This document shows positions 1-9,125 of a DNA stretch of 57,791 nucleotides, piece by piece. The translations under genes were made by a program, and so were the position numbers. This DNA is from JBEKSX01 sp049516635 (lineage in GTDB: Bacteria > Bacteroidota > Ignavibacteria > Tepidaquicellales > OLB5). Within the stretch, counting starts at the first letter, position 1; every line of letters begins with the position of its first letter. Location of the stretch: contig JBEKSX010000008.1 of assembly GCA_049516635.1 (NCBI GenBank), positions 1 through 57,791 on the forward strand, given 5' to 3'. The notes beneath the pieces are model-generated. The model searched no databases. It saw nothing but the letters and a program-made list of their open reading frames with translations, and was not told the origin of the DNA.

Positions 1-140
1 TATAATAACTAATTTTCAGGTAAATAGTATAATTTAATATTATTTTACAAAATTTTGACATTTGCTTTACACGATTATGACAGGTTCACTCCTTTCAAGT
101 TCTATGTTTGTATAGAAATTAAATTTGAAAGGAAAACAAA

Positions 141-905
141 ATGAGATCATTGATTCAAACCCTGGTTTCCATATTATTTACTGTATTCTTTGTATTAAGT
201 GCAAAAGCACAGGATAAACCCTCTTCGAAACTGATAGACGTGGATGCATTCAATCTCGGTGATACGTGTAAGGTCAGAATGCTCGACGGGCGGGAAATAT
301 ATGGTGTGCTCGTTATCAAAGGCACGAACACAATTCAGCTTGTCGATAAGCACGTAAACAATTCGATAGCCATAAATGAAATATTTGCTCTGGATCATTA
401 CTCAAACATAATACAAGTTGATTCTGCCGAATCACAGACCGGCAATCATCCGTCTTACCGTTACTATATTCATCTGAAAGATCAGATCTTGTCCCGCTGT
501 GATCCGTTGACCCTTACAGGTGATACTTTGTTAATATCGAATAGTAAATACGGGAATAAAAAGTTGAATATCGATGATATCAATACGGTCATTAAGGTAA
601 ATAGATCTTATTCTTGGGAAGCGGGGATAATCGGAGGAGTTGTCGGATTGGGATTAGGGTATCTCATTTCTCATGCCATTGCCTATAGTGACTACCATGA
701 ACCTGTACCCGGTACTTTCTATTTTGACCTCCCCGGATTAAGAGATATGACGATAGCCTGCGGCATGATACTGGGAACTGCAACGGGTGCAGTTATCGGT
801 GCGTTAATCGGTGCAAGCTTTGGAAAGGATGATATTTATTCACTGGATAATATGAACAAACTGGAAAAAATCCGTCAGCTTAGAAAAATAGTAGATGAGA
901 AATGA
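141..905 (+). CDS. Secreted protein with C-terminal glycine-zipper membrane segments, unknown function
   Basis: I do not recognise this 254-residue protein. It starts with a signal peptide (hydrophobic core at residues 9-20, ending in AKAQ), so it is exported. The middle (about 25-155) is a predicted beta-rich region. The last third holds two glycine-rich hydrophobic stretches (about 160-182 and 204-227) with GxxxG-like spacing (GIIGGVVGLGLG and GTATGAVIGALIGASFG), the pattern of glycine-zipper envelope proteins, and ends with a charged tail. The start is supported by GAAAGGAAAAC just upstream of the ATG. It stands alone and is followed by hairpins that could terminate it. A role in the envelope is inference from the signal peptide and glycine zippers only. 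Confidence 0.75.
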   Translation: MRSLIQTLVSILFTVFFVLSAKAQDKPSSKLIDVDAFNLGDTCKVRMLDGREIYGVLVIKGTNTIQLVDKHVNNSIAINEIFALDHYSNIIQVDSAESQTGNHPSYRYYIHLKDQILSRCDPLTLTGDTLLISNSKYGNKKLNIDDINTVIKVNRSYSWEAGIIGGVVGLGLGYLISHAIAYSDYHEPVPGTFYFDLPGLRDMTIACGMILGTATGAVIGALIGASFGKDDIYSLDNMNKLEKIRQLRKIVDEK

Positions 906-916
906 AAAAGACTTGT

Positions 917-1067
917 AGGGTTCGCTACCCGAGCGAACCCTATAAATAACAGATTGTTCGGGGAACAATCCCAAATATAAATCCCCCTTAACAAAGGGGG
1001 TGTCAGGCTTCTGCCTGACGGGGGTTGTTTAATTTCGAGTCATAACGGATTGTTCGGGGAACAATCC
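917..1067. repeat. Cluster of intergenic palindromic hairpins
   Basis: Five inverted repeats are packed here. They are a perfect 10-bp stem (AGGGTTCGCT, 917-926, with 932-941), GATTGTTC-GGG-GAACAATC at 952-970, CCCCCTT...AAGGGGG at 983-1000, GTCAGGC-N4-GCCTGAC at 1002-1019, and a second copy of the GATTGTTC hairpin at 1047-1067. The first may terminate the upstream gene. The GTCAGGC hairpin recurs at 4201-4218, so this looks like a dispersed palindromic repeat family rather than a single terminator. Confidence 0.7.
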
Positions 1068-1099
1068 TTACATAAATAGTTCTTTTAATAATGTGGAAA

Positions 1100-2908
1100 T
1101 CAGTTCATCGTCTGTTTATATCTCTGTGAACCGATGGGCACCCACCACTCATTCATCAACGGGCTGTTGCGCTTTGCATAGAACCGTGTATTCTTGAACC
1201 GGATATTATAAACATATCTTGCAAGCGGGCTCCACAGAAATGTGTACGGCTGATCTTCATAGATTATCTGCTGCCATCTTTTGATGATCTCGATTCTCTT
1301 GTTCTCGTCAAGCTCGGCGCGGAACTGTTCTATGAGCTTATCCGATTCGGGGTTCTTATAGCTGATATAATTGCTCCCCTCCCCTTCGGATTGCGAAGAA
1401 TGCCATAACTGGTACGGGTCCTGGGGCACAACACCGAGCACCCATCCGCCGTAGGTTGCATCGAACTGGTGTTTCTTGATCTTATCGAGATAGACCGACC
1501 ATTCGAGCTGCTGCAGGTCCGCCTGTATGCCGGCTTTCTTCATGGCGTCTATCACAACAAGGAGCACCTGCTGTCTGACGGGATTCGTATTTATAAGGAA
1601 CGTGAACTTGAAATTTACTTTTTGGCCGTCTATGACCTTATCGAGAACGCCGTCGCCGTCAGAATCTTTCCACCCGGCTTCAGCGAGGAGCTGTTTTGCT
1701 TTTTCGGGGTCATAGGGAATAATAGGCAGGTCTGCATTGAGGAATTTTTTCTGTTTGTAATAAATCGCGGATTGTATCGGAACGGCACTTCCGAACAATA
1801 TTTTATCTGTGATGATATTCCTGTCAACAAGATAAGATAAAGCCATCCTCACTTTTTTGTCCCTGAACAGGGGGCTGTTCTCGTTCCATCCGAGATAATT
1901 GTATGATGGTTCGCTGGGAGTGATGCGTTCCATATCATAATCCTGGGCATCGGAGAGATCTTTGTAAAAATCAACCGGGACCACTACAGCCATCAGGTCG
2001 ACCTCTTTATTCTTCGCGGCTACGATAGAGGATGCGTTATCCTGGATTATCTTGAATACAATTTTATTTACATAATTCGGGGTGTGCTGTTTATCCCAGT
2101 AGCGGGTGTTCTTTGTCAGGGTGATCGATTGACCTGTCACCCATTTCTCGAGCATATAAGGTCCGGTGCCCACAACGTATTTGGATTCACGTGAAACCTC
2201 CTGCGAATTGAGAAAATCGGCGAACTTAACAACATTTGGATTTTTCTGGGCTGTCGGCAGGTCACGCAGTTCATCCCACGAATATTTATCGGTCAATCCG
2301 TCGGGATCAAGTATATGTTTGGGCAGGATTGAGAAATCCCCGTTCGAATAAATGGCAAACCAGTACGGCTGATTCATGACAATCCGGACAGTGTACGGAT
2401 CGCCGTTGACGAGCTCCACTTTTTTGACCTTCTCATAATAGTTTCTCAAAGCGGCATCATCTGCGAGCGGGTTCTTGACGGCTTTCATAGTAAATATCAC
2501 GTCTTCACCTGTCAGCGGATGCCCGTCAGAAAAAGTAACATTTTTGTTAAGCTTGAATGTATAATTGAGCATGTCAGGTGAGATCTCGGGCAGGGATGCA
2601 ATACTCGGTATTTGCTCGTAATTTTCATAGTTCATGCTGGTAAGCGATTCGAAGATCATCGTATATATATCTTCGGCGGTAGCGTCATTGGTGACGATTG
2701 GGTTTAATTTTTCAGCATCCGACATTTCACGTTTAATAAGCCAATCGCCTTCGACTGCACCCGTTGTATCGGTGGGAGCTAATTGTTCACCTAGTATTTT
2801 GTTATCTCCCGTTTTCTCTTTTTTACCGCAGGATATGATGAGAATCGATGTACTAATGATAACTGCTGTGAATAGCAACTTTATTAATTTTGTATTTATT
2901 AATTTCAT
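1100..2908 (-). CDS. Peptide ABC transporter substrate-binding lipoprotein (SBP family 5)
   Basis: A 602-residue periplasmic solute-binding protein of the OppA/DppA family, which captures oligopeptides (or related solutes) and delivers them to an inner-membrane ABC importer. The N-terminus is a lipoprotein signal with the lipobox LIISC (Cys at about 27). Family hallmarks follow: the DVIFTMKAVKNP segment near 140, ILPKHIL near 195, GTGPYMLEKW near 247 with NTRYWD following, VRMALSYLVDRNII near 353, and an AxxLLAEAGWKDSDGDGVLDK segment near 410. Length is normal for the family. No permease or ATPase gene adjoins it, so the partner transporter must be elsewhere. The gene stands alone on the minus strand. 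The substrate cannot be read from the sequence. Confidence 0.93.
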   Translation of the reverse strand: MKLINTKLIKLLFTAVIISTSILIISCGKKEKTGDNKILGEQLAPTDTTGAVEGDWLIKREMSDAEKLNPIVTNDATAEDIYTMIFESLTSMNYENYEQIPSIASLPEISPDMLNYTFKLNKNVTFSDGHPLTGEDVIFTMKAVKNPLADDAALRNYYEKVKKVELVNGDPYTVRIVMNQPYWFAIYSNGDFSILPKHILDPDGLTDKYSWDELRDLPTAQKNPNVVKFADFLNSQEVSRESKYVVGTGPYMLEKWVTGQSITLTKNTRYWDKQHTPNYVNKIVFKIIQDNASSIVAAKNKEVDLMAVVVPVDFYKDLSDAQDYDMERITPSEPSYNYLGWNENSPLFRDKKVRMALSYLVDRNIITDKILFGSAVPIQSAIYYKQKKFLNADLPIIPYDPEKAKQLLAEAGWKDSDGDGVLDKVIDGQKVNFKFTFLINTNPVRQQVLLVVIDAMKKAGIQADLQQLEWSVYLDKIKKHQFDATYGGWVLGVVPQDPYQLWHSSQSEGEGSNYISYKNPESDKLIEQFRAELDENKRIEIIKRWQQIIYEDQPYTFLWSPLARYVYNIRFKNTRFYAKRNSPLMNEWWVPIGSQRYKQTMN

Positions 2909-3210
2909 AATAAAAAATTATTTAATTGTTTTCCGATACTTTATTATTATAATAAATTAACCGTTTCGATAAACAATAATAAAATAGTCCTATATTTAGT
3001 AAAGTAAAATTGAAAAACGGGGATATATAGTGAGTATTGTTTATTTTATTATTTTGGGAAAATGCAGAAAAAAGCATTAAAAGTTAGGAACCAGTAAAGG
3101 GATAATATAGTTTTTGTGTATAACTCATAGGTTTGTAGAATTGCACTCCTAAATAAAGTGAATTTTACAACTATTTTGTGTAAATTAATATAGATTCTGG
3201 AAAAGGTAAA
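2909..3210. other. AT-rich intergenic region
   Basis: About 300 bases between divergently transcribed genes (SBP lipoprotein to the left, small Cys-rich protein to the right). It must contain both promoters. I see no convincing RNA gene or repeat; reading frames on the minus strand here overlap the real gene at 3211 and look spurious. Confidence 0.5.
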
Positions 3211-3480
3211 ATGAGAAAAGATTCCGGAAATTCCGATGGGAGCAATTCTGTAGACAGAGAAAAGCTTCTGAAACAAAAAGTTATCTTCTGCACCGAATGC
3301 GGCGTGGATTTGACAAATTTCTGCTTTTCCGAACGCGCAAAAAGCCCGGAAGCAGTGAGAAAATCGCTTGCACAGTGTAAAAAAATAGGCAAGTTTAACG
3401 GTGAGTTCTGCTCCAAACTATTTATATCAGATGACTACACGATGGACGACCTTTGGTTAGACGATGAATTTGATTTCTAA
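3211..3480 (+). CDS. Small cysteine-containing protein, unknown function
   Basis: This 89-residue soluble protein has no signal peptide. It carries a CTECG motif near residue 29 and further cysteines near 41, 58 and 70, so a small zinc-binding site is possible but not shown. The tail is strongly acidic (DDYTMDDLWLDDEFDF). GGAAAAGGT upstream of the ATG is a fair ribosome binding site. I do not recognise the family. The opposite-strand frame over it lacks this support. Confidence 0.55.
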   Translation: MRKDSGNSDGSNSVDREKLLKQKVIFCTECGVDLTNFCFSERAKSPEAVRKSLAQCKKIGKFNGEFCSKLFISDDYTMDDLWLDDEFDF

Positions 3481-3891
3481 CAAGCACTTCTTTCCAGATT
3501 AAAATTCCTTCAATTATTTCCAGCTCAATCCTTTCTGTTATAATCAATTTCTTATAGGATATTCTCAAAAAACGAATAAAAAACACATTTTAAGGGGTTA
3601 ATGCTATAGCGACTCCTGCTAAGAACAAGACCAGGTTCGTTTTCAGCGCGAAACATGCCATTTTTTTTATGAGTTTGACTTTCCTTAACTACTATATTTA
3701 TAAAGCAATTATAGGAAAACACCCCTCCGAAATTTCATGAATCTTAATAAAATCTGTACTTGACATATTATTTTTTTTAATGCCATCTTTGTATGCTGAA
3801 GATTTTTGATGTTTAGTGCTACAATTTTTTAAAACCTGATTAGATTGGATTAATTATTCCGAATTTACAGCAATATGACGTAATAGAGATC
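3481..3891. other. Intergenic region, nothing recognised
   Basis: About 410 AT-rich bases. I see no gene, RNA or clear repeat. The frame of the next gene stays open back to 3844 but has no ATG or GTG. Confidence 0.4.
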
Positions 3892-4152
3892 TTGAATAAG
3901 GAATCTATAATCGAGGCAATAAAAGAAAAAATAGGGTCCACAAGAACTTCGATTTGGTTCATCGGGATAACCGGCAGACCGGATGAAGTGCGTCAGCACT
4001 ATGAAAAGAACGGGATCAGAACAACCTGCTGGACTGTCTGGCAAACGGATTCCGAACGCGACCTGGAGGATATAGTAGAGTATTTCCTTGTTCAGGGAAT
4101 GAAGCAAGGGATTAAAAGCGACAGTAAGGCTAACTATTTGTACGTGTTCTGA
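3892..4152 (+). CDS. Small GIY-YIG-like/unknown protein, probable TTG start
   Basis: An 86-residue protein. The best start I can offer is TTG at 3892; the frame is open upstream to 3844 without an ATG. The segment WFIGITGRPDEVRQHYE followed by W...TDSERDLEDIVEYFLVQGMKQG resembles small proteins related to the GIY-YIG nuclease fold (a 'YIGIT' strand, then an arginine helix, then an acidic helix), but the catalytic Arg/Glu arrangement is not clear, so nuclease activity should not be assumed. The end of the gene is followed by two strong hairpins (4164-4224). Confidence is moderate that the gene is real and low for the fold. Confidence 0.5.
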   Translation: MNKESIIEAIKEKIGSTRTSIWFIGITGRPDEVRQHYEKNGIRTTCWTVWQTDSERDLEDIVEYFLVQGMKQGIKSDSKANYLYVF

Positions 4153-4163
4153 TTAATTGCAGA

Positions 4164-4230
4164 ACATAAAGTCCGAGATGACTTTATGTCGATTTATACT
4201 GTCAGGCAGTTGCCTGACAGTATAAAATCT
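4164..4230 (+). terminator. Tandem hairpins after the 3892 gene
   Basis: There are two inverted repeats: ACATAAAGT with ACTTTATGT (4164-4189), then a 14-bp perfect stem TATACTGTCAGGCA (4195-4208) paired with 4211-4224 across a 2-base loop. The second contains GTCAGGC-N4-GCCTGAC, the same palindrome as at 1002-1019, so it may be a dispersed repeat doing duty as a terminator. Confidence 0.6.
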
Positions 4231-4323
4231 TTCTTATTCCAAAAGTAACCAAATTCGTTACGTCTTCGGTACAGGAATTGCAGTATATAGTGCTGGTGAT
4301 CAAAGAACTTAAAAAAACAGCCT

Positions 4324-4548
4324 ATGAAAGACTCTTTTAAGAAAAAAGTATACTGCAGTTTCCTCGACCGTGAAACAAACGTTGAGTACCATATCAGAAA
4401 TCTGAATGTTACTCCTGCAATAACAAAAAAAACTATAGATCATTATTCCTGTGAATTAAAACCGCTTTGTGAAGGCTCATTTGTACTCAGCAGGTGCGCC
4501 TCGTTCAAAGGAATGAAAAGAACTGAAGCGGAGGTTTTGCTGGGATAA
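4324..4548 (+). CDS. Small protein of unknown function
   Basis: A 74-residue basic protein with no signal peptide or membrane segment and four cysteines (near 11, 43, 49 and 58). I do not recognise it. It begins right after a run of A (AAAAAAACAGCCT before the ATG), which gives only a weak ribosome binding site, and it is followed by a plausible terminator at 4673. It could be a genuine small gene or chance coding potential. Confidence 0.4.
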   Translation: MKDSFKKKVYCSFLDRETNVEYHIRNLNVTPAITKKTIDHYSCELKPLCEGSFVLSRCASFKGMKRTEAEVLLG

Positions 4549-4672
4549 CATAACCGCCAAATGTTATCAGGGGGTTAATCCGATAACCCGGCGTAATTTA
4601 GCTGTTAGATCGTACATATTTCACAAGGGAACAACAAGTTTTTCGTAAATGACCTTGCCCCCCTCCAAATAT

Positions 4673-4709
4673 GGCTGTCACGGTTTATATTGTGACAGCC
4701 ATTTTATTT
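4673..4709 (+). terminator. Rho-independent terminator-like hairpin
   Basis: GGCTGTCA (4673-4680) pairs with TGACAGCC (4693-4700), followed by ATTTTATTT. It lies between the 4324 gene and the convergent lipoprotein gene ending at 4779. Confidence 0.65.
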
Positions 4710-4778
4710 CCCGGACAGGCTCTAAAGCTTATAAAGCTTTATCCCCGCTTTGATAAAGTCAATTACACCAGAATTGTT

Positions 4779-5216
4779 CTATTTCGACTCAGAAGCTTCA
4801 AATTCGATCACGTCAGCTCTTACAGATATCTTAACTGAAGTATACACGGCTAAATTCAATGCGTTTCCATCATACCTTACGTTAACGAGCGCATATTTTT
4901 TCCCGATTATAGAACCGTTCACTTTTTCAAAATTTTTCCAGAGGTTATTGATAGCATCGGCATACAATGTGCTTGTTCCGTCTATCTTGAACAACGCATT
5001 GATAGAGGTTGACATACCCGTAGTAGATGTAAATCCTAAGATGTATGCTGCCTTCGACTCCCCTGAAACATCCCTCGCAACTATCGTGTAGTTATCCTGG
5101 GATAGCTTGACATCTGTCACATTCCCTTCGGAGAAAATGCCTGCAGAACCGCATCCGTAAAGTGTGATTGAAAGAAAGGCGAGGATGAAGAATAAGAATT
5201 TTGTCGATGTTCTCAT
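4779..5216 (-). CDS. DUF6567-like lipoprotein
   Basis: A 145-residue lipoprotein: signal ending in the lipobox LYGC (Cys at about 22). The body has the layout I associate with the small Bacteroidota lipoprotein family DUF6567: 'VKLSQDNYTIVARDVSGES' with a conserved V-A-R-x-V-S-G-E pattern, a glycine-rich turn YILGFTSTTG, a helix ADAINNLWKNF, and a closing beta pair 'YALVNVRYD...TVKISVRADVIEF'. The function of this family is not known. It stands alone, convergent with the small gene to its left. Assignment to the family is from memory of the pattern. Confidence 0.65.
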   Translation of the reverse strand: MRTSTKFLFFILAFLSITLYGCGSAGIFSEGNVTDVKLSQDNYTIVARDVSGESKAAYILGFTSTTGMSTSINALFKIDGTSTLYADAINNLWKNFEKVNGSIIGKKYALVNVRYDGNALNLAVYTSVKISVRADVIEFEASESK

Positions 5217-5934
5217 AATTTTAAATATTTTTGCTGCCGGACTCTTTTACGAATTCAGCAGACGGTTATAAAATAGAAGGATTTAATAATGGAGAGAATT
5301 CCTCTGCCATAAATCTGCCTATAAAGAAAAAACCTGTAAGATATTATTTTGCACAAATTTAATGAATATATAATCTATAAATCTATGATATTTATCATAT
5401 TCCAAAATGATTCATATCTTTTAAAAAAGCATAGGTTGTCATATAAACTGTTATTGCGTGATATTATAATCGAATAAAATCCTTTCACACAGTGGAAGCA
5501 ATAGTAGAAAAATGACCCGGAACCCAGGAGAGTCATTTTTTTAATGGGATTTGCACGGGAACCTATCAATACTTTCAATGGTTCTTTAGTACAATTAAAT
5601 CATAAAGTTATGAAGAATTATTTTATTATCTCCATCTTTCTAATACTGTATTCATCGGCAAATTCTCAATTATCTATGTAATTTATTACCCTCCTATGGA
5701 ACAAAACATCACAATCAAAGTTAAATAGTTAGGCATTTTTATACTTGTAATTTATATTGTTCTCAACAATTTAAGATTGTAAAAGATGCATATTTCTATT
5801 AAACAGGTAATTTGTGATCTTCAGACTTTAGGTAATTATTTTATTTAAAAAAAGAAATATTATGTTACATTCTGTTAATATTTTAAATATTTTTTTTATA
5901 TATATTATAATGAAATTTTAGGAGTTAAACTAAA
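5217..5934. other. Intergenic region with a signal-peptide relic
   Basis: About 720 AT-rich bases. Apart from the orphan signal-peptide frame at 5610-5681 I see no gene. The short minus-strand frame at 5375-5578 has no support. The final stretch before 5935 must hold the promoter of the DUF6600 gene. Confidence 0.45.
5610..5681 (+). pseudogene. Orphan signal peptide, remnant of a secreted-protein gene
   Basis: An ATG opens a 23-codon frame reading MKNYFIISIFLILYSSANSQ and then stops. This is a textbook Sec signal peptide with the AxSQ-type cleavage end used by the secreted proteins around it, but with no mature protein. The likeliest reading is the 5' stub of a deleted exported-protein gene. 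Confidence 0.45.
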
Positions 5935-6960
5935 ATGAATATAAAAATATTGCTCAGATATATATTACCATTACAAATACTGCTCTTATTTGCAATTGGA
6001 AAAACAAATGCCCAGGTCGAAGTAGATACTTCTAACATGGGTCCGCCCTCTCAAGATCCGACGCTCCAGGATTTTCAGGATTCCTTATCAAGAAGCGGCG
6101 ATTGGGAGCAAATTACTACGGATGAAATAGACCCGGATTCGCTGGAGGGCGAAGATTCGCAATCATTGGATGATGATATTTATACGAATGAAATATGGGT
6201 CCCGAATCCTGCCCTGATCTGGATCGGATGGAACCCTTACTGCTACGGCAGATGGGTGTGGACGTATTGGGGCTGGGAATGGATACCGTATGATAACTGG
6301 GGCTGGTGCACATATCATTACGGCAGGTGGTGGTGGCATCACCACTACGGATGGGTATGGTCACCGGGTCACAGGTGGAGACATTGCTGGGTTTCATGGC
6401 ATAGAGGAGGCGGTTATTGGGGCTGGCACCCGCTCCCGCCGAGGGTACATTATAAAAGCGGAGTATCGGTTTTACCTATCACTAAAAATACTGAGAAAAA
6501 CGGATGGGTTTTTGTGAACAAAAAAGATTTTACGAAACCGGTGGATAAAAAAACAATTATAGATGTTAATAAATACACCGGAATCCTAAAAACTCCGAAC
6601 GTCAACGTGAAGAAAAAGGATCAGGGAATAAATAACGTTAACAAAAAATCGTGGGTCGATAAGACACGCATACCTGAAGAAAAGACACAAACTAACCGGA
6701 CAAACGGGAAACCGAATATCAATAGCAGACCAAATGATAATGGTAAGAAAATATATACACCCGGAAATCACAATGGAAATTCAGGTAAGGGTAATAACAA
6801 TAACAGCGGAAACAGGAACAGCAGTGGTCCGAAATCCAATCATTCGGGAAATTCGAACCATACAGGCAGCTCACATAATTCCGGGAATCCGAACCACTCC
6901 GGGAATTCCAGTCATTCGGGGAATTCGAATCACGGGAGCACTAGCAAAGGCAAAAAATAA
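5935..6960 (+). CDS. Secreted DUF6600 (YXWXW-type) protein
   Basis: A 341-residue exported protein. Signal peptide 1-27 ends in TNAQ. After an acidic linker (DFQDSLSRSGDWEQ, EIDPDS) comes a Trp/Tyr/Gly-rich core at about 80-185 with repeated units such as WNPYCYGRWVW, WGWEWIPY, WGWCTYHYGRWWW and GYWGWHPLPP. That is the pattern of DUF6600, a family of envelope proteins of unknown role. The C-terminal 80 residues are low complexity, with repeats of the type SGNSNHSGN. It is a clear paralogue of the lipoprotein at 36107-37330 inside the island, sharing the DFQDSLS, EIDPD and NGWVFV-KK-FT-P-DK segments. A bidirectional terminator follows at 6997. Confidence 0.8.
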   Translation: MNIKILLRYILPLQILLLFAIGKTNAQVEVDTSNMGPPSQDPTLQDFQDSLSRSGDWEQITTDEIDPDSLEGEDSQSLDDDIYTNEIWVPNPALIWIGWNPYCYGRWVWTYWGWEWIPYDNWGWCTYHYGRWWWHHHYGWVWSPGHRWRHCWVSWHRGGGYWGWHPLPPRVHYKSGVSVLPITKNTEKNGWVFVNKKDFTKPVDKKTIIDVNKYTGILKTPNVNVKKKDQGINNVNKKSWVDKTRIPEEKTQTNRTNGKPNINSRPNDNGKKIYTPGNHNGNSGKGNNNNSGNRNSSGPKSNHSGNSNHTGSSHNSGNPNHSGNSSHSGNSNHGSTSKGKK

Positions 6961-6996
6961 ATTTGTCTGTTCAAGCGAGTCAGACATGAGACAATA

Positions 6997-7026
6997 AAAA
7001 AGAGGAGTTCAATAGAACTCCTCTTT
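6997..7026. terminator. Bidirectional rho-independent terminator
   Basis: AAAAGAGGAGTTC, loop AATA, GAACTCCTCTTTT: a perfect 13-bp stem with A and T tracts on the two sides, between convergent genes ending at 6960 and 7088. It can serve both. Confidence 0.9.
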
Positions 7027-7087
7027 TAATTTATTACAGAAAGCTATTTAATAAACCCGTCTGTATCGGGCTTCTAAAATAATTCTG

Positions 7088-8827
7088 CTATTTTATCAAC
7101 ATCATTTTGCGTGTCTCAACAAAATTAGGTGTTTCCAATTTGTAGAAATAGATACCGCTGGAATAGTTACTGCCATCCCACTTTATGCTGTATTCTCCTC
7201 CATTCAAAACACCGCTGTACAGCGTTTCGACCTCTTTCCCGTTAATATCATATACCTTCAATATGATATGACTTGACTTCGGAATTTCAAAGTTGATAGT
7301 CGTCGACGGGTTAAACGGGTTCGGATAATTTTGCGAAAGCTTATACCCTTCAGGAAATGTATTCACTAACGGTAGTATCCCGCCTGTAGGCATTCCAACC
7401 ACTACTGCTGTGTAGGTTTCCTGGTTATTTCCTCCTGCACGTTCATCTGTCCAGACAGGAACTATATGATTGCCCCAGAAATCGATCCCGATATAATCTC
7501 CGAATCGTACATTAGTACCAGGGGTGTTAGTCGGAGATTGTGCAGTGCTCAATACTGCATTTGCGAAAGTCTGGCCGCCATCCGTAGAAGCAGCCACCCA
7601 GGCTTCGATGATGCTATTACTCGATGTATTCCTGCTGTCATAGTACACTATTGCTATTCTGCCTGAATCATCTACTGCTATCCATGGCCAGCACTGAAGC
7701 TTTCCGTTTGAAATGGGATCGTTATTCACACGCACTGGCGTAGACCATGAACTTCCGTGATTTGTGGAACGAATCAAAAATACATCGGCGTCACCATTAC
7801 GGGCATCGCACCATGTAACATAAACATAACCGGATCTCGGACCACTTGTAATATCGGTAGCAATTGACGGGAATGTAAGATAGCCGCTTTGAGAAAACGG
7901 GACCGATGGTGTGGGACCTTCGGCAATATTTGCAGGTGTACTGAAGGTTACTCCTCCATCTGTTGACTTGCTGAACCACTGAATATCATCGGAGCTGCCT
8001 CCCATCCATACGATATATACTTCTCCGTTGTAACCGACAGCCAGATCAGATCCCTGCCCCGAACTGGAAGAATTACTGACGTTATAAGCAGTTGACCAGT
8101 TGATACCGCTGTTTGTAGATTTCATGCACTTAATGCCGGTACTAGCTGAAAACCTTGTCCAGCTTATGTAAAGTGTGTTTTTATAAGGACTGCCGGGTGT
8201 AAAATCACAGGTGATATATTCTTTATCTTCATTCCCGGTTTGGGCGGCAATAACCGCTGTCGGGAATGTAACCCCTCCATCAGTGGATCTGTATACGGCT
8301 ACGGTTCCGTTGCTGTTTGAATTATTCAAAGCAATTGTGGATATATAAAAATATCCATTAGTATCAGTAGCTACAGCCGGGTCACTGTTTCGGAGAAGCG
8401 AACCAGGCAGCAGGGTCGAATCCAGAAGTGCACCTACCGACCAGGTTGCACCTGCATCCGTGGAATAGCTATAGCCAACCCTTCTCACTGCGTTGGGATC
8501 GACACCGAGCCGAAAATCGCGCCAGGATGCTACTACCTTGTTCGGAAATTTCTTATTTATCTTTACAGATGGTTCATTTTGAGGAGCAATGTTGTTCGTA
8601 ATATCCACATTAGTGTATGTCAGAATTTCATACGATTGGGGGGGAGACGGATAGAGCAATGGTGATGTATTCACATTATCCGGAAAAACATCATGTGGTT
8701 TTGAGAATCTTGACGAATCCGCTCCTGAAGCTGTTAATCCTTTTTCCGGGAAATATTTGAAATTTGTTGAGGTAACAAATAACAAAGCCCCAAAAATAAA
8801 GATTATGAAAAGGATCGTTTTATGCAT
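7088..8827 (-). CDS. T9SS-exported sialidase-fold (Asp-box) beta-propeller protein
   Basis: A 579-residue secreted protein with an N-terminal signal or anchor segment (residues 3-17). The body is a BNR/Asp-box propeller: repeated S-x-D-G-G-x-T-(F/W) motifs occur near 131, 180, 289 and 410 (STDAGATW, STDGGVTF, STDGGVTF, STDGGQTF). The C-terminal ~85 residues are a type A T9SS sorting domain: LSQNYPNPFNPST, then a beta-rich segment with YDINGKEVETL, then SSGIYFYKLE and a last basic RKMMLIK. Such domains target proteins through the T9SS for surface attachment or release. Sialidase activity cannot be claimed because the arginine triad is not identifiable by eye. The gene is monocistronic. Confidence 0.85.
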   Translation of the reverse strand: MHKTILFIIFIFGALLFVTSTNFKYFPEKGLTASGADSSRFSKPHDVFPDNVNTSPLLYPSPPQSYEILTYTNVDITNNIAPQNEPSVKINKKFPNKVVASWRDFRLGVDPNAVRRVGYSYSTDAGATWSVGALLDSTLLPGSLLRNSDPAVATDTNGYFYISTIALNNSNSNGTVAVYRSTDGGVTFPTAVIAAQTGNEDKEYITCDFTPGSPYKNTLYISWTRFSASTGIKCMKSTNSGINWSTAYNVSNSSSSGQGSDLAVGYNGEVYIVWMGGSSDDIQWFSKSTDGGVTFSTPANIAEGPTPSVPFSQSGYLTFPSIATDITSGPRSGYVYVTWCDARNGDADVFLIRSTNHGSSWSTPVRVNNDPISNGKLQCWPWIAVDDSGRIAIVYYDSRNTSSNSIIEAWVAASTDGGQTFANAVLSTAQSPTNTPGTNVRFGDYIGIDFWGNHIVPVWTDERAGGNNQETYTAVVVGMPTGGILPLVNTFPEGYKLSQNYPNPFNPSTTINFEIPKSSHIILKVYDINGKEVETLYSGVLNGGEYSIKWDGSNYSSGIYFYKLETPNFVETRKMMLIK

Positions 8828-9125
8828 AAGGTTATTTGATAAGGTTTTATTATAGATTTAAATTAAAAATATACTTTTTTTATTAAAATGTTCGAAAAGT
8901 AAAATTTAAGTATCACACTGCCATTTTTAATACCTTATAATACTCTATAACTAAAATAATAACAAGACGTTCCAATAGATGAAAAAATATGAATTCGTAT
9001 TTAGGTAACTACAAGAACTCTAAACATGTAATATACTTTATTAAGTACTGAAATGAACGTGAATAATCTATATATGTTGATGAATCTTTGTATATTCTAC
9101 ATGTTCAAAGAACGAAATAGACTCT

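Noticed and set aside
2970..3053. AATAATAAAATA inverted repeat
   Set aside because: Low-complexity A/T sequence with a 55-base gap; expected by chance in such DNA.
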